The notes under the pieces are model-generated. The model did no database searches, was not told the DNA's origin, and saw nothing but the letters and a program-made list of their open reading frames with translations. The translations under genes and the position numbers were made by a program. Shown here piece by piece: positions 1 through 8,812 of a DNA stretch of 45,972 nt. Position 1 is the stretch's first letter; the number at the start of each line of letters is the position of its first letter. This stretch comes from Bradyrhizobiaceae bacterium (GTDB lineage: Bacteria; Bacteroidota; Ignavibacteria; Kapaibacteriales; Kapaibacteriaceae): contig JAGFIZ010000028.1 in assembly GCA_024103135.1 (NCBI GenBank), positions 1-45,972 of the forward strand, written 5' to 3'.

Positions 1-1684
1 CGCTCTTGTCTGTGCTGCGCTTTGCACGGACACTCGACCAGGGCTTTACGTAGAGCCATGAATCATCATCGGGATTCACATCAGCCATCATCGCATCGGC
101 TCCTGACCACGGATACCAACCACCTTCGAAGCCATTGGCACTATACGTTTTGTCGTCGCGTACGAAGATGGGCAAATGATAGGCACCCAGTGCCATCACA
201 TTGGTAAAGAGACTCTGTCCAAATCCCCATACCTCAACGGCACAGATACCGCTACTGCGATCAACAAACGTGGCCCCGAGGTTATCAGATCGCTGCAAAC
301 CACCATCATTACAGATCCACAGAGTTTGGCCGACGATCATGGCGTCCTGAACATCGTAATGTATTGCAGAGCAGGACTTCCATGATACACCTCCATTGGT
401 ACTCACATACGGAAAGATGCCCCCTACAACCAGCTTCGTTGTATCGACATTCGAAACGGCAAAGGCCATGTCCCACGTGATCTGTCCCATACCCTTGCCT
501 GCAACGTCGTAGTCGAACAGGTTCGGATTGGTTGCGGATGGTGCTTCGGGTCCGTCTACATCTCCACAGCAAACATGACTAAAGGAAGTCCCGTCATTCG
601 TGCTCTTGTACATGCCCCACACACCACCCACGTCGCCCTCCGAGCCCCCATACATCACCCACACGCTGGATGGTGCTGCAGCTGATGTTGCAATGAGCGC
701 TCGGTGAGTGATGGCGTTATCGCGCGGAATCGGCAGACCCTGTGGAAAGGTAAAGGCGCCGTTGGCAAATCGTACGAATTCACTCCACGTATTGTTGTTG
801 CGCACGGCAAAGACGGCCTTGCCGGAGGGGGCGTATTCAAGTTCCCAGTATCGACCCTTGCTACCGGACATGGTTGTCCATGTCAGGCCACCATCCGTGC
901 TCTTCTGCAGTCCGTTGTTGTAGGCGATGATGATGGTGTTTGCATCCGTTGGATGGATGGTTACATGCTCCACCGGGGTTGGGTTTGGATAGTCCAAGCG
1001 ATGATCAATGCCATGAATGGAGAACGTTCTTCCGCCATCAGTAGATCGTGCGAGACCAACATCAAGGGCCGCATATACCAGGAGTGGATTCGATGGCGCT
1101 ACAACAAGGTCATACACTTGTTGCGCAAACAGCTGATCAGTAACTGGTATCCACGACTGCCCCCCATTAGCCGACCACCAAACGCCGGCACTAATGGTCC
1201 CCACAACAATCGTTTCCGGAGTCGAAGGATGTACAGCCATACACCGGATAACACCGATACCCTCTGAACCAGTTTCTTTCTTAGCATCCTTGTCCCAGGT
1301 GAACGGACCGATGTTTCGCCAGGATGCATCGGCTTGGACGACTGCTGATGATTTTAAAGAATGACGTATACGTTGATGCTGGATGGCTGACTGTACTATC
1401 CACCCTTCGGCATTTGCCTGACGGATGTGTTTGCCGATCCAATCCTGAACATCGTACTGCTCCAAGCTCGGACGCTGCTCCTTCCCACCTTGGGTATGGG
1501 TGCGTTCTTGATCCAAACGCATCCATAACATGACACTGTCGATGTTGACACTGTCATTCTTGATCGCCGTGTACCACCGTGCTTGCTTATGCGACGGACG
1601 TGATTCAAGGCCCTCTCGTTCGAACTCTCCCGCCAGCATGGTTTGTGTACACAGGCAAGCAAGGAGGTAAAGTAACAGCTTCAT
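1..1684 (-). CDS. Secreted BNR/Asp-box (sortilin/VPS10-like) repeat protein, C-terminus cut by window edge
   Basis: The frame stays open from an ATG at 1682-1684 to base 1 (561 codons), so the gene continues beyond the window. The N-terminus is a clear signal peptide (MKLLLYLLACLCTQTMLA). Several Asp-box motifs follow (STDGGRTF, STDGGLTW, STNDGTSF, STNGGVSW), separated by beta-strand-like stretches such as HPSTPETIVVG. This is the pattern of sialidase/xyloglucanase/VPS10-type beta-propellers. In this phylum such proteins are usually exported and often carry a C-terminal T9SS sorting domain, but that part is not visible here. The ATG overlaps the TGA of the upstream OmpA gene (ATGA, 1681-1684), so the two are probably translationally coupled. 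No catalytic assignment can be made: Asp boxes are structural and do not show glycosidase activity. The fold is fairly sure and the function unknown. Confidence 0.85.
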   Translation of the reverse strand, partial: MKLLLYLLACLCTQTMLAGEFEREGLESRPSHKQARWYTAIKNDSVNIDSVMLWMRLDQERTHTQGGKEQRPSLEQYDVQDWIGKHIRQANAEGWIVQSAIQHQRIRHSLKSSAVVQADASWRNIGPFTWDKDAKKETGSEGIGVIRCMAVHPSTPETIVVGTISAGVWWSANGGQSWIPVTDQLFAQQVYDLVVAPSNPLLVYAALDVGLARSTDGGRTFSIHGIDHRLDYPNPTPVEHVTIHPTDANTIIIAYNNGLQKSTDGGLTWTTMSGSKGRYWELEYAPSGKAVFAVRNNNTWSEFVRFANGAFTFPQGLPIPRDNAITHRALIATSAAAPSSVWVMYGGSEGDVGGVWGMYKSTNDGTSFSHVCCGDVDGPEAPSATNPNLFDYDVAGKGMGQITWDMAFAVSNVDTTKLVVGGIFPYVSTNGGVSWKSCSAIHYDVQDAMIVGQTLWICNDGGLQRSDNLGATFVDRSSGICAVEVWGFGQSLFTNVMALGAYHLPIFVRDDKTYSANGFEGGWYPWSGADAMMADVNPDDDSWLYVKPWSSVRAKRSTDKS

Positions 1685-3789
1685 AGGCGGACAATCTTAA
1701 ACTCAACACGCCTGTTCTGCTGTCGGCCTTCCTCGGTTGAATTTGGTGCAAGCGGCTTTGATTCGCCATGACCAATGGCCTTAAGTCGCTTAGGATCTAC
1801 ACCCATTGATTCCAGATACCGCTTTACTGCTTCTACACGCTCGGTCGAGAGGCGTTTATTGTCAGCACTGCCTCCTACGTCGTCAGTATGTCCGTGCAAC
1901 TCGATGGTCATCGTCGTGTTCTGCCGTAGCAGCTCGACCAGTCTGTTCAACTCCGTTTGTGACTCTGGCCGTAGCTCGCTCTTGCTAAAATCGAAGAATA
2001 CGTTGGCGAGTCGAATGATCTCGTTTGCACGCAATGGTACAAGGTAGAGGTCCCGATGAATCTCATTGAACTGCTGAAGCTCACGCGTGTCTAGTTGATC
2101 ACTGATTGGATAGTAGCCCTTTGCTTCAGCCCTAAAACCGTACAAGTCACCAGCAGCAAGGGCAATGGCATAGGATCCTTCGGGCAGTACTGAGTGTGCT
2201 TCCCCGACCGATACGTTCTTGGTAAGACTCTCGTACTGGACAACCGTAGCAATGGGCTTCTTGGTCGTAGCATCAAGTACTCTGCCAGAAACAAGAACTG
2301 TTGGACGTGGCGCAACGCCAGCAGTTAACTGGATACGATAGATATCGGCACTACCATCAGTGTCGTTACTCGCACTCATGTAGGCATACTTCCCATCGGC
2401 TGGAACCGTGAAGTAGGCATCCCACTTGTCGGTGTTGATGCTTGGACCAAGGTTCTCCGGCTGACTCCAGTTCTGCCATGTATCGTCCAACCGTCTGGAC
2501 ATCCACACATCCATTCCTCCATACCCACGGAGACCGTCGGTAGCGAAGTAGAGGGTTTGTCCGTCGGCAGCAACGAACGGACTCATCTCGTTACCCCACG
2601 TACTGAGTGCGGGGATGTGAAGGGGCTCGGAAAACGTGCCATCGGGTTTACGAGTAGAAACGTACAGGTCCTTGTCGCCAAACGAGTCGTCCCGTTGTGC
2701 TGCCATGATCAAATGCTGTCCACTTGGGTCAAGACACATTTCCGAGAAGCGGTTTCTGTTGTAATAACGATCGATATGTACCTGCGTCGGGACCGTCCAC
2801 CACCCATTTTCCGTGCGTGAAGTAACACTGATCCCAGCACCACGCGGACGTCCATCAGGATAGTACGTGTTCCCTACGATGGCGGTATTACCATCTGGCG
2901 TAATCGAGATCAGGAAGTTGCTGCCCCAGTTGTTGAGTGGTGGCCCAACGTTCATCATTTGTCCCCACGTTCCATCTGGCTGCAGGTCGCTCACGTAAAT
3001 ATCTTCGGCCTCGGGATTCCCAATGTTCCCTCTGTACGGGTATCGTCCGATATACAGCTTTCGGCCATCGGCACTGATGACTGGCGAGAGGTCGCCAGCA
3101 CTGGAGTTTACAAGCGGACCCAGGTTTTCGCGCTGGACATTTTTTGGATAGTCCTTTGCAAGACGAATTGGTTCTTGCTGCTGCCGGACAACAAGGTAGT
3201 CAACATCGAGTCCGCATGCCCCAGCCACGGCAATCCCTATGGTACGACCGTACACTCGGGGTTCCTCGGTGTAGGTTACCACCTCGTCGTTCACCACAAC
3301 GGCAACAGCGGATCCTCTACGCCTAATGGTCAGGATATTCCACTCTGTTCCTTGCTTCAATGCCTGGACCGGCGCAGAAGGAATCACCTCTTGTTGGGAC
3401 TCCTGCTCATAGCGATAGGCAGCAAGATTGCCACCAGGGGTATAACCAAGAATGTTGGCATTACCGATGTCGGCAGTGGCATAGACAAGACCAAGCAGCG
3501 AGGTAGCTTGCCCGGCATTCCACTTCAGTCGTACTTCGATGTCGTAGTCTGCCTTCAGGTCAAGATAGACTAACGGTGCAGGAAGGTACCACCAGCCCCC
3601 TCTGAACGAGCGGACAATGCGATACACACCTCCATTGATCGTAGCCGAACCATATTGCCATCCTCCAGTTGTCCACGCTGGATTCTGTGCATTGAAGTCC
3701 TCACGATACACTTCCGGCAGCTCCGCAGAAGTCATGGTTCCAACCAATGCGAGGATAGCGCAACAAAGAAGTGCACAGTGCCTGATCAT
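1681..3789 (-). CDS. OmpA-family envelope protein with PD40 propeller
   Basis: 702 residues. A signal peptide (about 1-22, ending MTSA) is followed by a LamG/DUF1080-like beta-sandwich (about 25-205). Next come WD40-like PD40 repeats (about 230-470), with repeated phrases such as LSPVISADGRKLYIGRYP and EMSPFVAADGQTLYFATDG. A carboxypeptidase-regulatory-like beta domain (about 495-580) precedes the OmpA peptidoglycan-binding domain (about 596-702; FFDFSKSEL, HGHTDDVGG, NRRVEFKIV). OmpA domains of this kind bind diaminopimelate in the cell wall, so the protein should anchor an outer-membrane or periplasmic propeller to peptidoglycan. The same general layout (PD40, CarboxypepD_reg, OmpA) occurs in PorE-type T9SS components of Bacteroidetes, so a PorE-like role is possible but unproven. 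It lies 7 bp downstream of speA and overlaps the next gene by 4 bp. Confidence 0.88.
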   Translation of the reverse strand: MIRHCALLCCAILALVGTMTSAELPEVYREDFNAQNPAWTTGGWQYGSATINGGVYRIVRSFRGGWWYLPAPLVYLDLKADYDIEVRLKWNAGQATSLLGLVYATADIGNANILGYTPGGNLAAYRYEQESQQEVIPSAPVQALKQGTEWNILTIRRRGSAVAVVVNDEVVTYTEEPRVYGRTIGIAVAGACGLDVDYLVVRQQQEPIRLAKDYPKNVQRENLGPLVNSSAGDLSPVISADGRKLYIGRYPYRGNIGNPEAEDIYVSDLQPDGTWGQMMNVGPPLNNWGSNFLISITPDGNTAIVGNTYYPDGRPRGAGISVTSRTENGWWTVPTQVHIDRYYNRNRFSEMCLDPSGQHLIMAAQRDDSFGDKDLYVSTRKPDGTFSEPLHIPALSTWGNEMSPFVAADGQTLYFATDGLRGYGGMDVWMSRRLDDTWQNWSQPENLGPSINTDKWDAYFTVPADGKYAYMSASNDTDGSADIYRIQLTAGVAPRPTVLVSGRVLDATTKKPIATVVQYESLTKNVSVGEAHSVLPEGSYAIALAAGDLYGFRAEAKGYYPISDQLDTRELQQFNEIHRDLYLVPLRANEIIRLANVFFDFSKSELRPESQTELNRLVELLRQNTTMTIELHGHTDDVGGSADNKRLSTERVEAVKRYLESMGVDPKRLKAIGHGESKPLAPNSTEEGRQQNRRVEFKIVRL

Positions 3790-3796
3790 TGCTCCT

Positions 3797-5689
3797 TTAC
3801 TCTTCCAGGTATGTATAGCCGTAGAGTCCAGAGCGATAGATGTTCAGGAACTCACGACCTTCATGGCTAGAAATGCGCTTTTCTTGCACTGAGGTATTTA
3901 CCCATGCTTCGATGGTTCGCACAAGCTTGCGTGCATCAAACTGCACGTAGTCGAGCACATCGGCAACGGTTTCTCCATCGATGACGGTTTCGAGAGCATA
4001 GCCATCGTCCTTAACCACAACATGCACGGCATTCGTGTCGCCAAACAGATTGTGGAGGTCGCCAAGGATTTCCTGATAAGCACCTACGAGAAAGACGCCA
4101 AGGTAGTAGGGCTCCCCGGTGAACTGATGTAGTGGAATCGAGGTACGGAAGTCCCTACCCCCAATGAACCGATCGATCTTGCCATCGCTATCACACGTAA
4201 TGTCCTGCAACGTTGCAAGTCGCGTGGGCTTTTCGTTCAGCCGGTGCATCGGCATGATGGGAAACAACTGATCGATGGCCCAGCTATCGGGAAGTGACTG
4301 GAAGAGACTGAAGTTGCAGAAGTACTTGTCGGCAAGCAGACGCTGTAGCGACTTCAATTCTTCTGGAACGTTCTTGAGGTCGGCCGACATTTCGTTGACC
4401 TTGTGGGCAATCGACCAATAGAGTTTTTCGACCTTTGCTCTGGTTGCAAGATCTACGATACCGAGCGAGAACCTGTCCAACGTTTCTTCTCGAAGCTGCT
4501 GGGCATCATGCCAGGCTTCGAACATGTTCCGCATGTCGATGCTTTCATAGACCTCCAGCATTTCCTTTACCATTTCGTGATCGTCCTCGGTCGCACTGTC
4601 GGTTTCTTGCCAGGTAGGTACGCTTGCTGTTTCGAGGACGTTGAAGACCAGGACGCTATGATGGGCGGTAAGCGCACGACCGCTCTCGGTGATCAGGTGA
4701 GGATGCGGGAGGTTGTTTCTGTTGGCTGCGTCTACGAGGGTAGCTACGGCATCATTCGCATACTCCTGAATGGAGTAGTTGATGCTCGATGCGTAGGAAC
4801 TACGGGATCCATCATAGTCGACTCCCAAGCCCCCTCCAATGTCGACGAAATCAATCGAGCACCCCAACTTCATGAGTTGCACATAGAATTCGCTTACCTC
4901 GCGAAGACCACTCTTGATGCGCCGGATATTGGTGATCTGCGAGCCAAGGTGGAAGTGGATGAGTTTGACGCAGTCGAGCATGTTCTCACTCTTGGCTACG
5001 TCAATTGCTTCGAGCAATTCTGCAGCGTTGAGTCCGAACTTGCTGTGATCTCCCCCACTCTCTTCCCACTTGCCACTGCCCGACGCTGCAAGCTTGATCC
5101 GAATGCCAATGTTTGGTCGTACACCAAGACGCTTGCTGATGGCGCTAATCAGTCGTAGTTCGATGAGCTTTTCGACGACGATGTAGATACGCTTGCCCAT
5201 CTTCTGTGCAAGCAAGGCCAGTTCGATGAAGTCCTCATCCTTATACCCATTGCAGATAATCAAGGCATTCGGATTATCCATGATGGCCAACACTGCATGC
5301 AGCTCTGGCTTGGAGCCCGCTTCGAGGCCGATATTAAAGCGCTTGCCGTGGCGGACAAGTTCTTCGACTACGGGGCGTTGCTGGTTGACCTTGATCGGAT
5401 AGACCGAATAGTAGTTGCCAGTGTACTCGTAGTCAGTACCTGCCTTCACGAAGCAGCCGGCAATCTTCTCGATCCTATCGTCGAGAATATCCGGGAACCG
5501 CAACAGCACCGGCATCGACACATCGCGGTTCAGGACGTCCTGAATCACTTCCATAAGGTCGATGTTGGGTCCCTTGCCCTTGCGTGGACTAACCACGACG
5601 TGACCAGCCTCGTTCAGACTGAAATAGTTAATGCCCCAACCGGGGACGTTGTAGAGCTCCGAGGAATCCTCGATGCGCCATTTACGCAT
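3797..5689 (-). CDS. speA: Biosynthetic arginine decarboxylase
   Basis: 630 residues, the usual length for SpeA. PLP-dependent fold III decarboxylase that converts arginine to agmatine, the first step of the agmatine route to putrescine and spermidine. The PLP lysine lies in YYSVYPIKVNQQ (K100). The phosphate/substrate region is seen in FHLGSQITN and the glycine-rich VDIGGGLGVDYDG. The C-terminal barrel contains ITCDSDGKIDRF, characteristic of SpeA. The ATG at 5687-5689 is the start most consistent with the family N-terminus. A TACTTTTG -7 element at 5727-5734 gives a short leader. The gene is divergent from fur (66 bp between start codons) and followed after 7 bp by an OmpA gene with no obvious functional link. 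Confidence 0.96.
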   Translation of the reverse strand: MRKWRIEDSSELYNVPGWGINYFSLNEAGHVVVSPRKGKGPNIDLMEVIQDVLNRDVSMPVLLRFPDILDDRIEKIAGCFVKAGTDYEYTGNYYSVYPIKVNQQRPVVEELVRHGKRFNIGLEAGSKPELHAVLAIMDNPNALIICNGYKDEDFIELALLAQKMGKRIYIVVEKLIELRLISAISKRLGVRPNIGIRIKLAASGSGKWEESGGDHSKFGLNAAELLEAIDVAKSENMLDCVKLIHFHLGSQITNIRRIKSGLREVSEFYVQLMKLGCSIDFVDIGGGLGVDYDGSRSSYASSINYSIQEYANDAVATLVDAANRNNLPHPHLITESGRALTAHHSVLVFNVLETASVPTWQETDSATEDDHEMVKEMLEVYESIDMRNMFEAWHDAQQLREETLDRFSLGIVDLATRAKVEKLYWSIAHKVNEMSADLKNVPEELKSLQRLLADKYFCNFSLFQSLPDSWAIDQLFPIMPMHRLNEKPTRLATLQDITCDSDGKIDRFIGGRDFRTSIPLHQFTGEPYYLGVFLVGAYQEILGDLHNLFGDTNAVHVVVKDDGYALETVIDGETVADVLDYVQFDARKLVRTIEAWVNTSVQEKRISSHEGREFLNIYRSGLYGYTYLEE

Positions 5690-5726
5690 GGGCTGATGTA
5701 TGTACGGGGTGACAAAAAACGAACCG

Positions 5727-5734
5727 CAAAAGTA
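5727..5734 (-). promoter_or_regulatory. Candidate -7 promoter element for speA (TACTTTTG)
   Basis: Exact match on the minus strand to the Bacteroidetes -7 consensus TAnnTTTG, 37 bases upstream of the speA start codon. No TTG sits at the ideal 19-21 base distance; the nearest (complement of 5760-5762) is 25 bases away. The site lies between the divergent speA and fur genes. Confidence 0.5.
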
Positions 5735-5741
5735 CGAAGAC

Positions 5742-5749
5742 TATATTTG
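5742..5749 (+). promoter_or_regulatory. Candidate -7 promoter element for fur (TATATTTG), implies leaderless mRNA
   Basis: Exact TAnnTTTG match ending 6 bases before the fur ATG (5756). In this promoter class transcription starts a few bases after the element, so the transcript would begin at or very near the start codon. No Shine-Dalgarno sequence is present. No -33 TTG is seen. Confidence 0.5.
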
Positions 5750-5755
5750 CTGCCT

Positions 5756-6220
5756 ATGCCAAACACTGTAGATCTTGAATCGCTCAAGTCGCAGTTCGCC
5801 GATTACCTGCGACATAAGAAGTACCGCACCACCACGGAGCGGACGATTGTGCTTGAGAAAATCGCTGAATTGGACAGACATTTTTCGGCCGATGAGTTGT
5901 ATATGACGATGAATGCGGACGTGAATCGCGTCTCACGTGCGACGATCTACTCCACTCTAGACCTTCTTACGCAGTGTGGTATACTTGTCAAACACCGCTT
6001 TCAGGGTGAGAGCGCGCATTTTGAGCTTACCTCGCGGCTACCTAATCACGACCACCTGATTTGCACTGAGTGCGGACGTGTTGTGGAGTTTCGTAACGAA
6101 GCCATCGACGACATCCGAGATTCCGTTGCCGAGCAGCTTGGTTTTAAACCCATTTCGCATTCACTGCAGATATTCGCCGTTTGTCACGACCCACTGAACT
6201 GCGAACACAACCGCCCATGA
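5756..6220 (+). CDS. fur: Fur-family metal-responsive transcriptional regulator
   Basis: 154 residues. An N-terminal winged helix (about 10-85; YRTTTERTIVLEKI, SRATIYSTLDLL) is followed by the dimerisation/metal domain (HDHLICTECGRVVEF). Two Cys pairs, CTEC near 103-106 and C-x5-C (CHDPLNC) near the C-terminus, can form the structural zinc site. The family represses or activates iron, zinc or peroxide-stress genes; which metal is sensed cannot be read from sequence, so Fur, Zur and PerR all remain open. The frame is open much further upstream, but the family N-terminus and a -7 element at 5742-5749 fix the ATG at 5756. Its TGA overlaps the topA ATG (ATGA, 6217-6220), so regulator and topoisomerase appear coupled. 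Confidence 0.92.
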   Translation: MPNTVDLESLKSQFADYLRHKKYRTTTERTIVLEKIAELDRHFSADELYMTMNADVNRVSRATIYSTLDLLTQCGILVKHRFQGESAHFELTSRLPNHDHLICTECGRVVEFRNEAIDDIRDSVAEQLGFKPISHSLQIFAVCHDPLNCEHNRP

Positions 6221-8616
6221 ACCTCGTAATCGTTGAATCGCCAAGCAAGGCAAAAACAATTCAGAAATATTTGGGTGATGACTATTCCGTTACCTCCAGC
6301 ATGGGGCATATCCGTGACCTGCCTGGTAACGATAAAGCCATCGATATCGCCAACAACTTCACTCCCCATTACGAGATCTCGGAAGACAAGCGCAAGCTTG
6401 TTGCCGACTTACGAAAGAAAGCAAAGGCAGCGGACCTTGTATGGCTTGCAACTGACGAAGACCGCGAGGGTGAGGCCATTGCCTGGCACTTGATGGAAGC
6501 ACTGGAGCTGGATCCTGCTCGCGTTAAGCGCATTGTGTTTCACGAAATCACCAAGCAGGCAATCTTGAATGCCATCAAGAATCCACGATCGGTTGATACT
6601 GACCTGGTTGATGCACAGCAAGCCAGACGTGTGCTAGACCGCCTGGTTGGTTATGGTCTGTCGCCAGTATTATGGCGCAAGGTGCAGCGCAATCTTTCGG
6701 CTGGCCGTGTGCAAAGCGTAGCCGTGCGACTTGTAGTAGAACGAGAACGAGAGATCCAACAGTTCTCGGTCACGTCACAGTTTAGAGTCCTGGCAGAATT
6801 CACGGCAGGAGGAAAGAACTTTACGGCCGAGCTGCCACATCGCTTCGACACCGAAGAACAGGCCTATGCATTTCTTGAAGCATGCAAGGGTGCAACGTTT
6901 ACCGTAAATCAGCTTGAAACAAAGCCAAGCAAGAAGTCTCCTTCAGCCCCCTTCACCACATCGACATTACAACAGGAAGCATCGAGAAAGTTGGGCTTGT
7001 CGCTGGCACGCACGATGAAGCTCGCTCAGGATTTGTATGAAGGCGGACACATCACGTACATGCGTACCGACAGCGTAAATCTTAGCGACGTAGCCATTAG
7101 TGCAACGGCTTCGCACGTGTCGGCTGAGTACGGACAAGAGTATAGCTCACCAAGAAAGTACACCACCAAGGTTGCAAGTGCACAGGAAGCACACGAGGCC
7201 ATTCGTCCAACAGACGTCCTTGTCCGTGGTGCAGGCGAAACAGACTCGCATCGGAAACTCTACGAACTCATCTGGAAGCGTACCGTTGCTTCACAGATGT
7301 CTGATGCGCAGCTTGAAAAGACTACGGCGACCATCTCGATCAGCACGCTACCCGATGTGCTTGTTGCCACGGGTGAAGTCATGGTCTTCGATGGCTTCTT
7401 GAAGGTGTACATGGAAGGCACAGACGATGACGGCGAGAAGGAAGATGCCAAGATGCTTCCTGCACTCACGGTCGGTCAACAACTACCGCTTGAAGTACTT
7501 CGTGCACAGGAACGCTTTTCACGTCCACCCAGCCGCTTTACCGAAGCCTCGCTTGTTAAGAAACTGGAAGAACTTGGCATTGGACGCCCATCGACCTACG
7601 CACCAACGATTAGCACCATCCAGTCACGCAACTACGTGGTCAAGGAAGACCGTGACGGTAGAGAACGTACCGTACGAGAGTTGGTGATGAAGGGGGCTTT
7701 GGTTTCGACTGCAATCGAACGACACGTATCGACGGAGATTACCGGTGCCGAGCGGAACAAGCTCTTCCCTACCGACATAGGTGGCATCGTTACGGACTTC
7801 CTACTGAAGCACTTCGAAGACATTATGGACTACAACTTCACTGCTACCGTGGAGAAGCAGTTCGACGAGATTGCCGAAGGTGCTCGTGCCTGGAATGCCA
7901 TGATTGCGGAGTTCTATGGTCCGTTCAAGGAGACACTTGATCGTACTTCCGAACATGCCGACAGGCAAAGTGGCGAACGCATACTTGGCACTGACCCTCG
8001 TACTGGCAAGCCCGTGAGTGTGCGCCTAGCTCGTTATGGTCCAATTGCTCAGATCGGTGATGCCGACGATCCGAACAAGCAACAGAAGGGACTCCCTGCT
8101 AGCCAGAGCATGGAGACCATAACGCTTGAAGATGCTTTGGAGCTTTTCAAGTTTCCTCGCGTTCTAGGCGATTACCAGGGAAAACCCATTGCCGTAAAGG
8201 TCGGACGCTTTGGTCCGTATGTTGACCACGATGGAACGTTTGCTTCGATCCCCAAAGGCGAAGATCCGTTGACGATAACCGAGGAGCGCGCCATCGAGCT
8301 TGTTGAGAACCGCAGGAAGATGCTGGCCGAACGCACGTTGAAGGAGTTCCCCGAAAATCCTGAAGTGCAAATTCTGAAAGGACGTTGGGGTCCGTTCTTG
8401 AAAATTGGCAAGAAGAACATTCGGTTACCCAAGGACGTAGACGTTGCTTCCATGACTCTTGAACAGTGTTTGGCGTTGGATACGTCCGAAGCAACTGCTT
8501 CTGGGAAGAAGACTGCTACCGACCAAGAAAAGCCAGCAAAGAAAGCAGCAAAGAAAACTGCAGCTAAGAAGACAACAGCAAGAAAGACCGCTGCAAAGAA
8601 GTCAACAAGCAAGTAG
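6217..8616 (+). CDS. topA: DNA topoisomerase I with C-terminal repeats and Lys/Ala tail
   Basis: 799 residues; the ATG at 6217 gives the canonical start MNLVIVESPSKAKT. Type IA topoisomerase that relaxes negative supercoils. The Toprim domain carries E7 and the acidic LATDEDREGE (D80, D82). The catalytic tyrosine is Y281 in GGHITYMRTDSVNLS, and LSAGRVQSVAVRLV is also conserved. The Cys4 zinc ribbons of E. coli TopA are absent. The C-terminus instead has at least three TopA C-terminal repeats (RLARYGPIAQIG, VKVGRFGPYV, LKGRWGPFLKIG). The last ~30 residues are a histone-H1-like Lys/Ala/Thr tail (KKAAKKTAAKKTTARKTAAK), probably for nonspecific DNA binding. Overlaps fur by 4 bp. The following 196 bp to the next gene hold no terminator I can support. 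Confidence 0.97.
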   Translation: MNLVIVESPSKAKTIQKYLGDDYSVTSSMGHIRDLPGNDKAIDIANNFTPHYEISEDKRKLVADLRKKAKAADLVWLATDEDREGEAIAWHLMEALELDPARVKRIVFHEITKQAILNAIKNPRSVDTDLVDAQQARRVLDRLVGYGLSPVLWRKVQRNLSAGRVQSVAVRLVVEREREIQQFSVTSQFRVLAEFTAGGKNFTAELPHRFDTEEQAYAFLEACKGATFTVNQLETKPSKKSPSAPFTTSTLQQEASRKLGLSLARTMKLAQDLYEGGHITYMRTDSVNLSDVAISATASHVSAEYGQEYSSPRKYTTKVASAQEAHEAIRPTDVLVRGAGETDSHRKLYELIWKRTVASQMSDAQLEKTTATISISTLPDVLVATGEVMVFDGFLKVYMEGTDDDGEKEDAKMLPALTVGQQLPLEVLRAQERFSRPPSRFTEASLVKKLEELGIGRPSTYAPTISTIQSRNYVVKEDRDGRERTVRELVMKGALVSTAIERHVSTEITGAERNKLFPTDIGGIVTDFLLKHFEDIMDYNFTATVEKQFDEIAEGARAWNAMIAEFYGPFKETLDRTSEHADRQSGERILGTDPRTGKPVSVRLARYGPIAQIGDADDPNKQQKGLPASQSMETITLEDALELFKFPRVLGDYQGKPIAVKVGRFGPYVDHDGTFASIPKGEDPLTITEERAIELVENRRKMLAERTLKEFPENPEVQILKGRWGPFLKIGKKNIRLPKDVDVASMTLEQCLALDTSEATASGKKTATDQEKPAKKAAKKTAAKKTTARKTAAKKSTSK

Positions 8617-8812
8617 TCCCCGACCTCTCGACACGGCTGCGCTCGTGCATGTTGCACCGCGGGTCTGCATTGGCCTGATTCGATGCTGTCCGTACCTTCA
8701 CTGCAGGGACAACGCGTCGTCACATCACACAATCAGTGTTGTTGTGGATAGCTTTTCAAGTCCTGATGCCGTTGTACCAGACTTTGGGTATAAATCTTGC
8801 TAGCTTGCACGC

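Noticed and set aside
704..1267. Plus-strand 187-codon frame
   Set aside because: It is antisense to the BNR-repeat gene, which has a signal peptide and Asp boxes in the opposite strand.
4403..5158. Plus-strand 251-codon frame
   Set aside because: It is antisense to speA, whose motifs are complete; no protein family features are visible.
5297..5755. N-terminal extension of the Fur gene
   Set aside because: The open frame overlaps speA on the other strand, lacks Fur features, and the family start and -7 element support 5756.
8617..8812. Terminator or promoter in the topA to Ig-protein gap
   Set aside because: No stable hairpin with T tract was found. TATAAATC near 8791 does not match TAnnTTTG closely enough to call.
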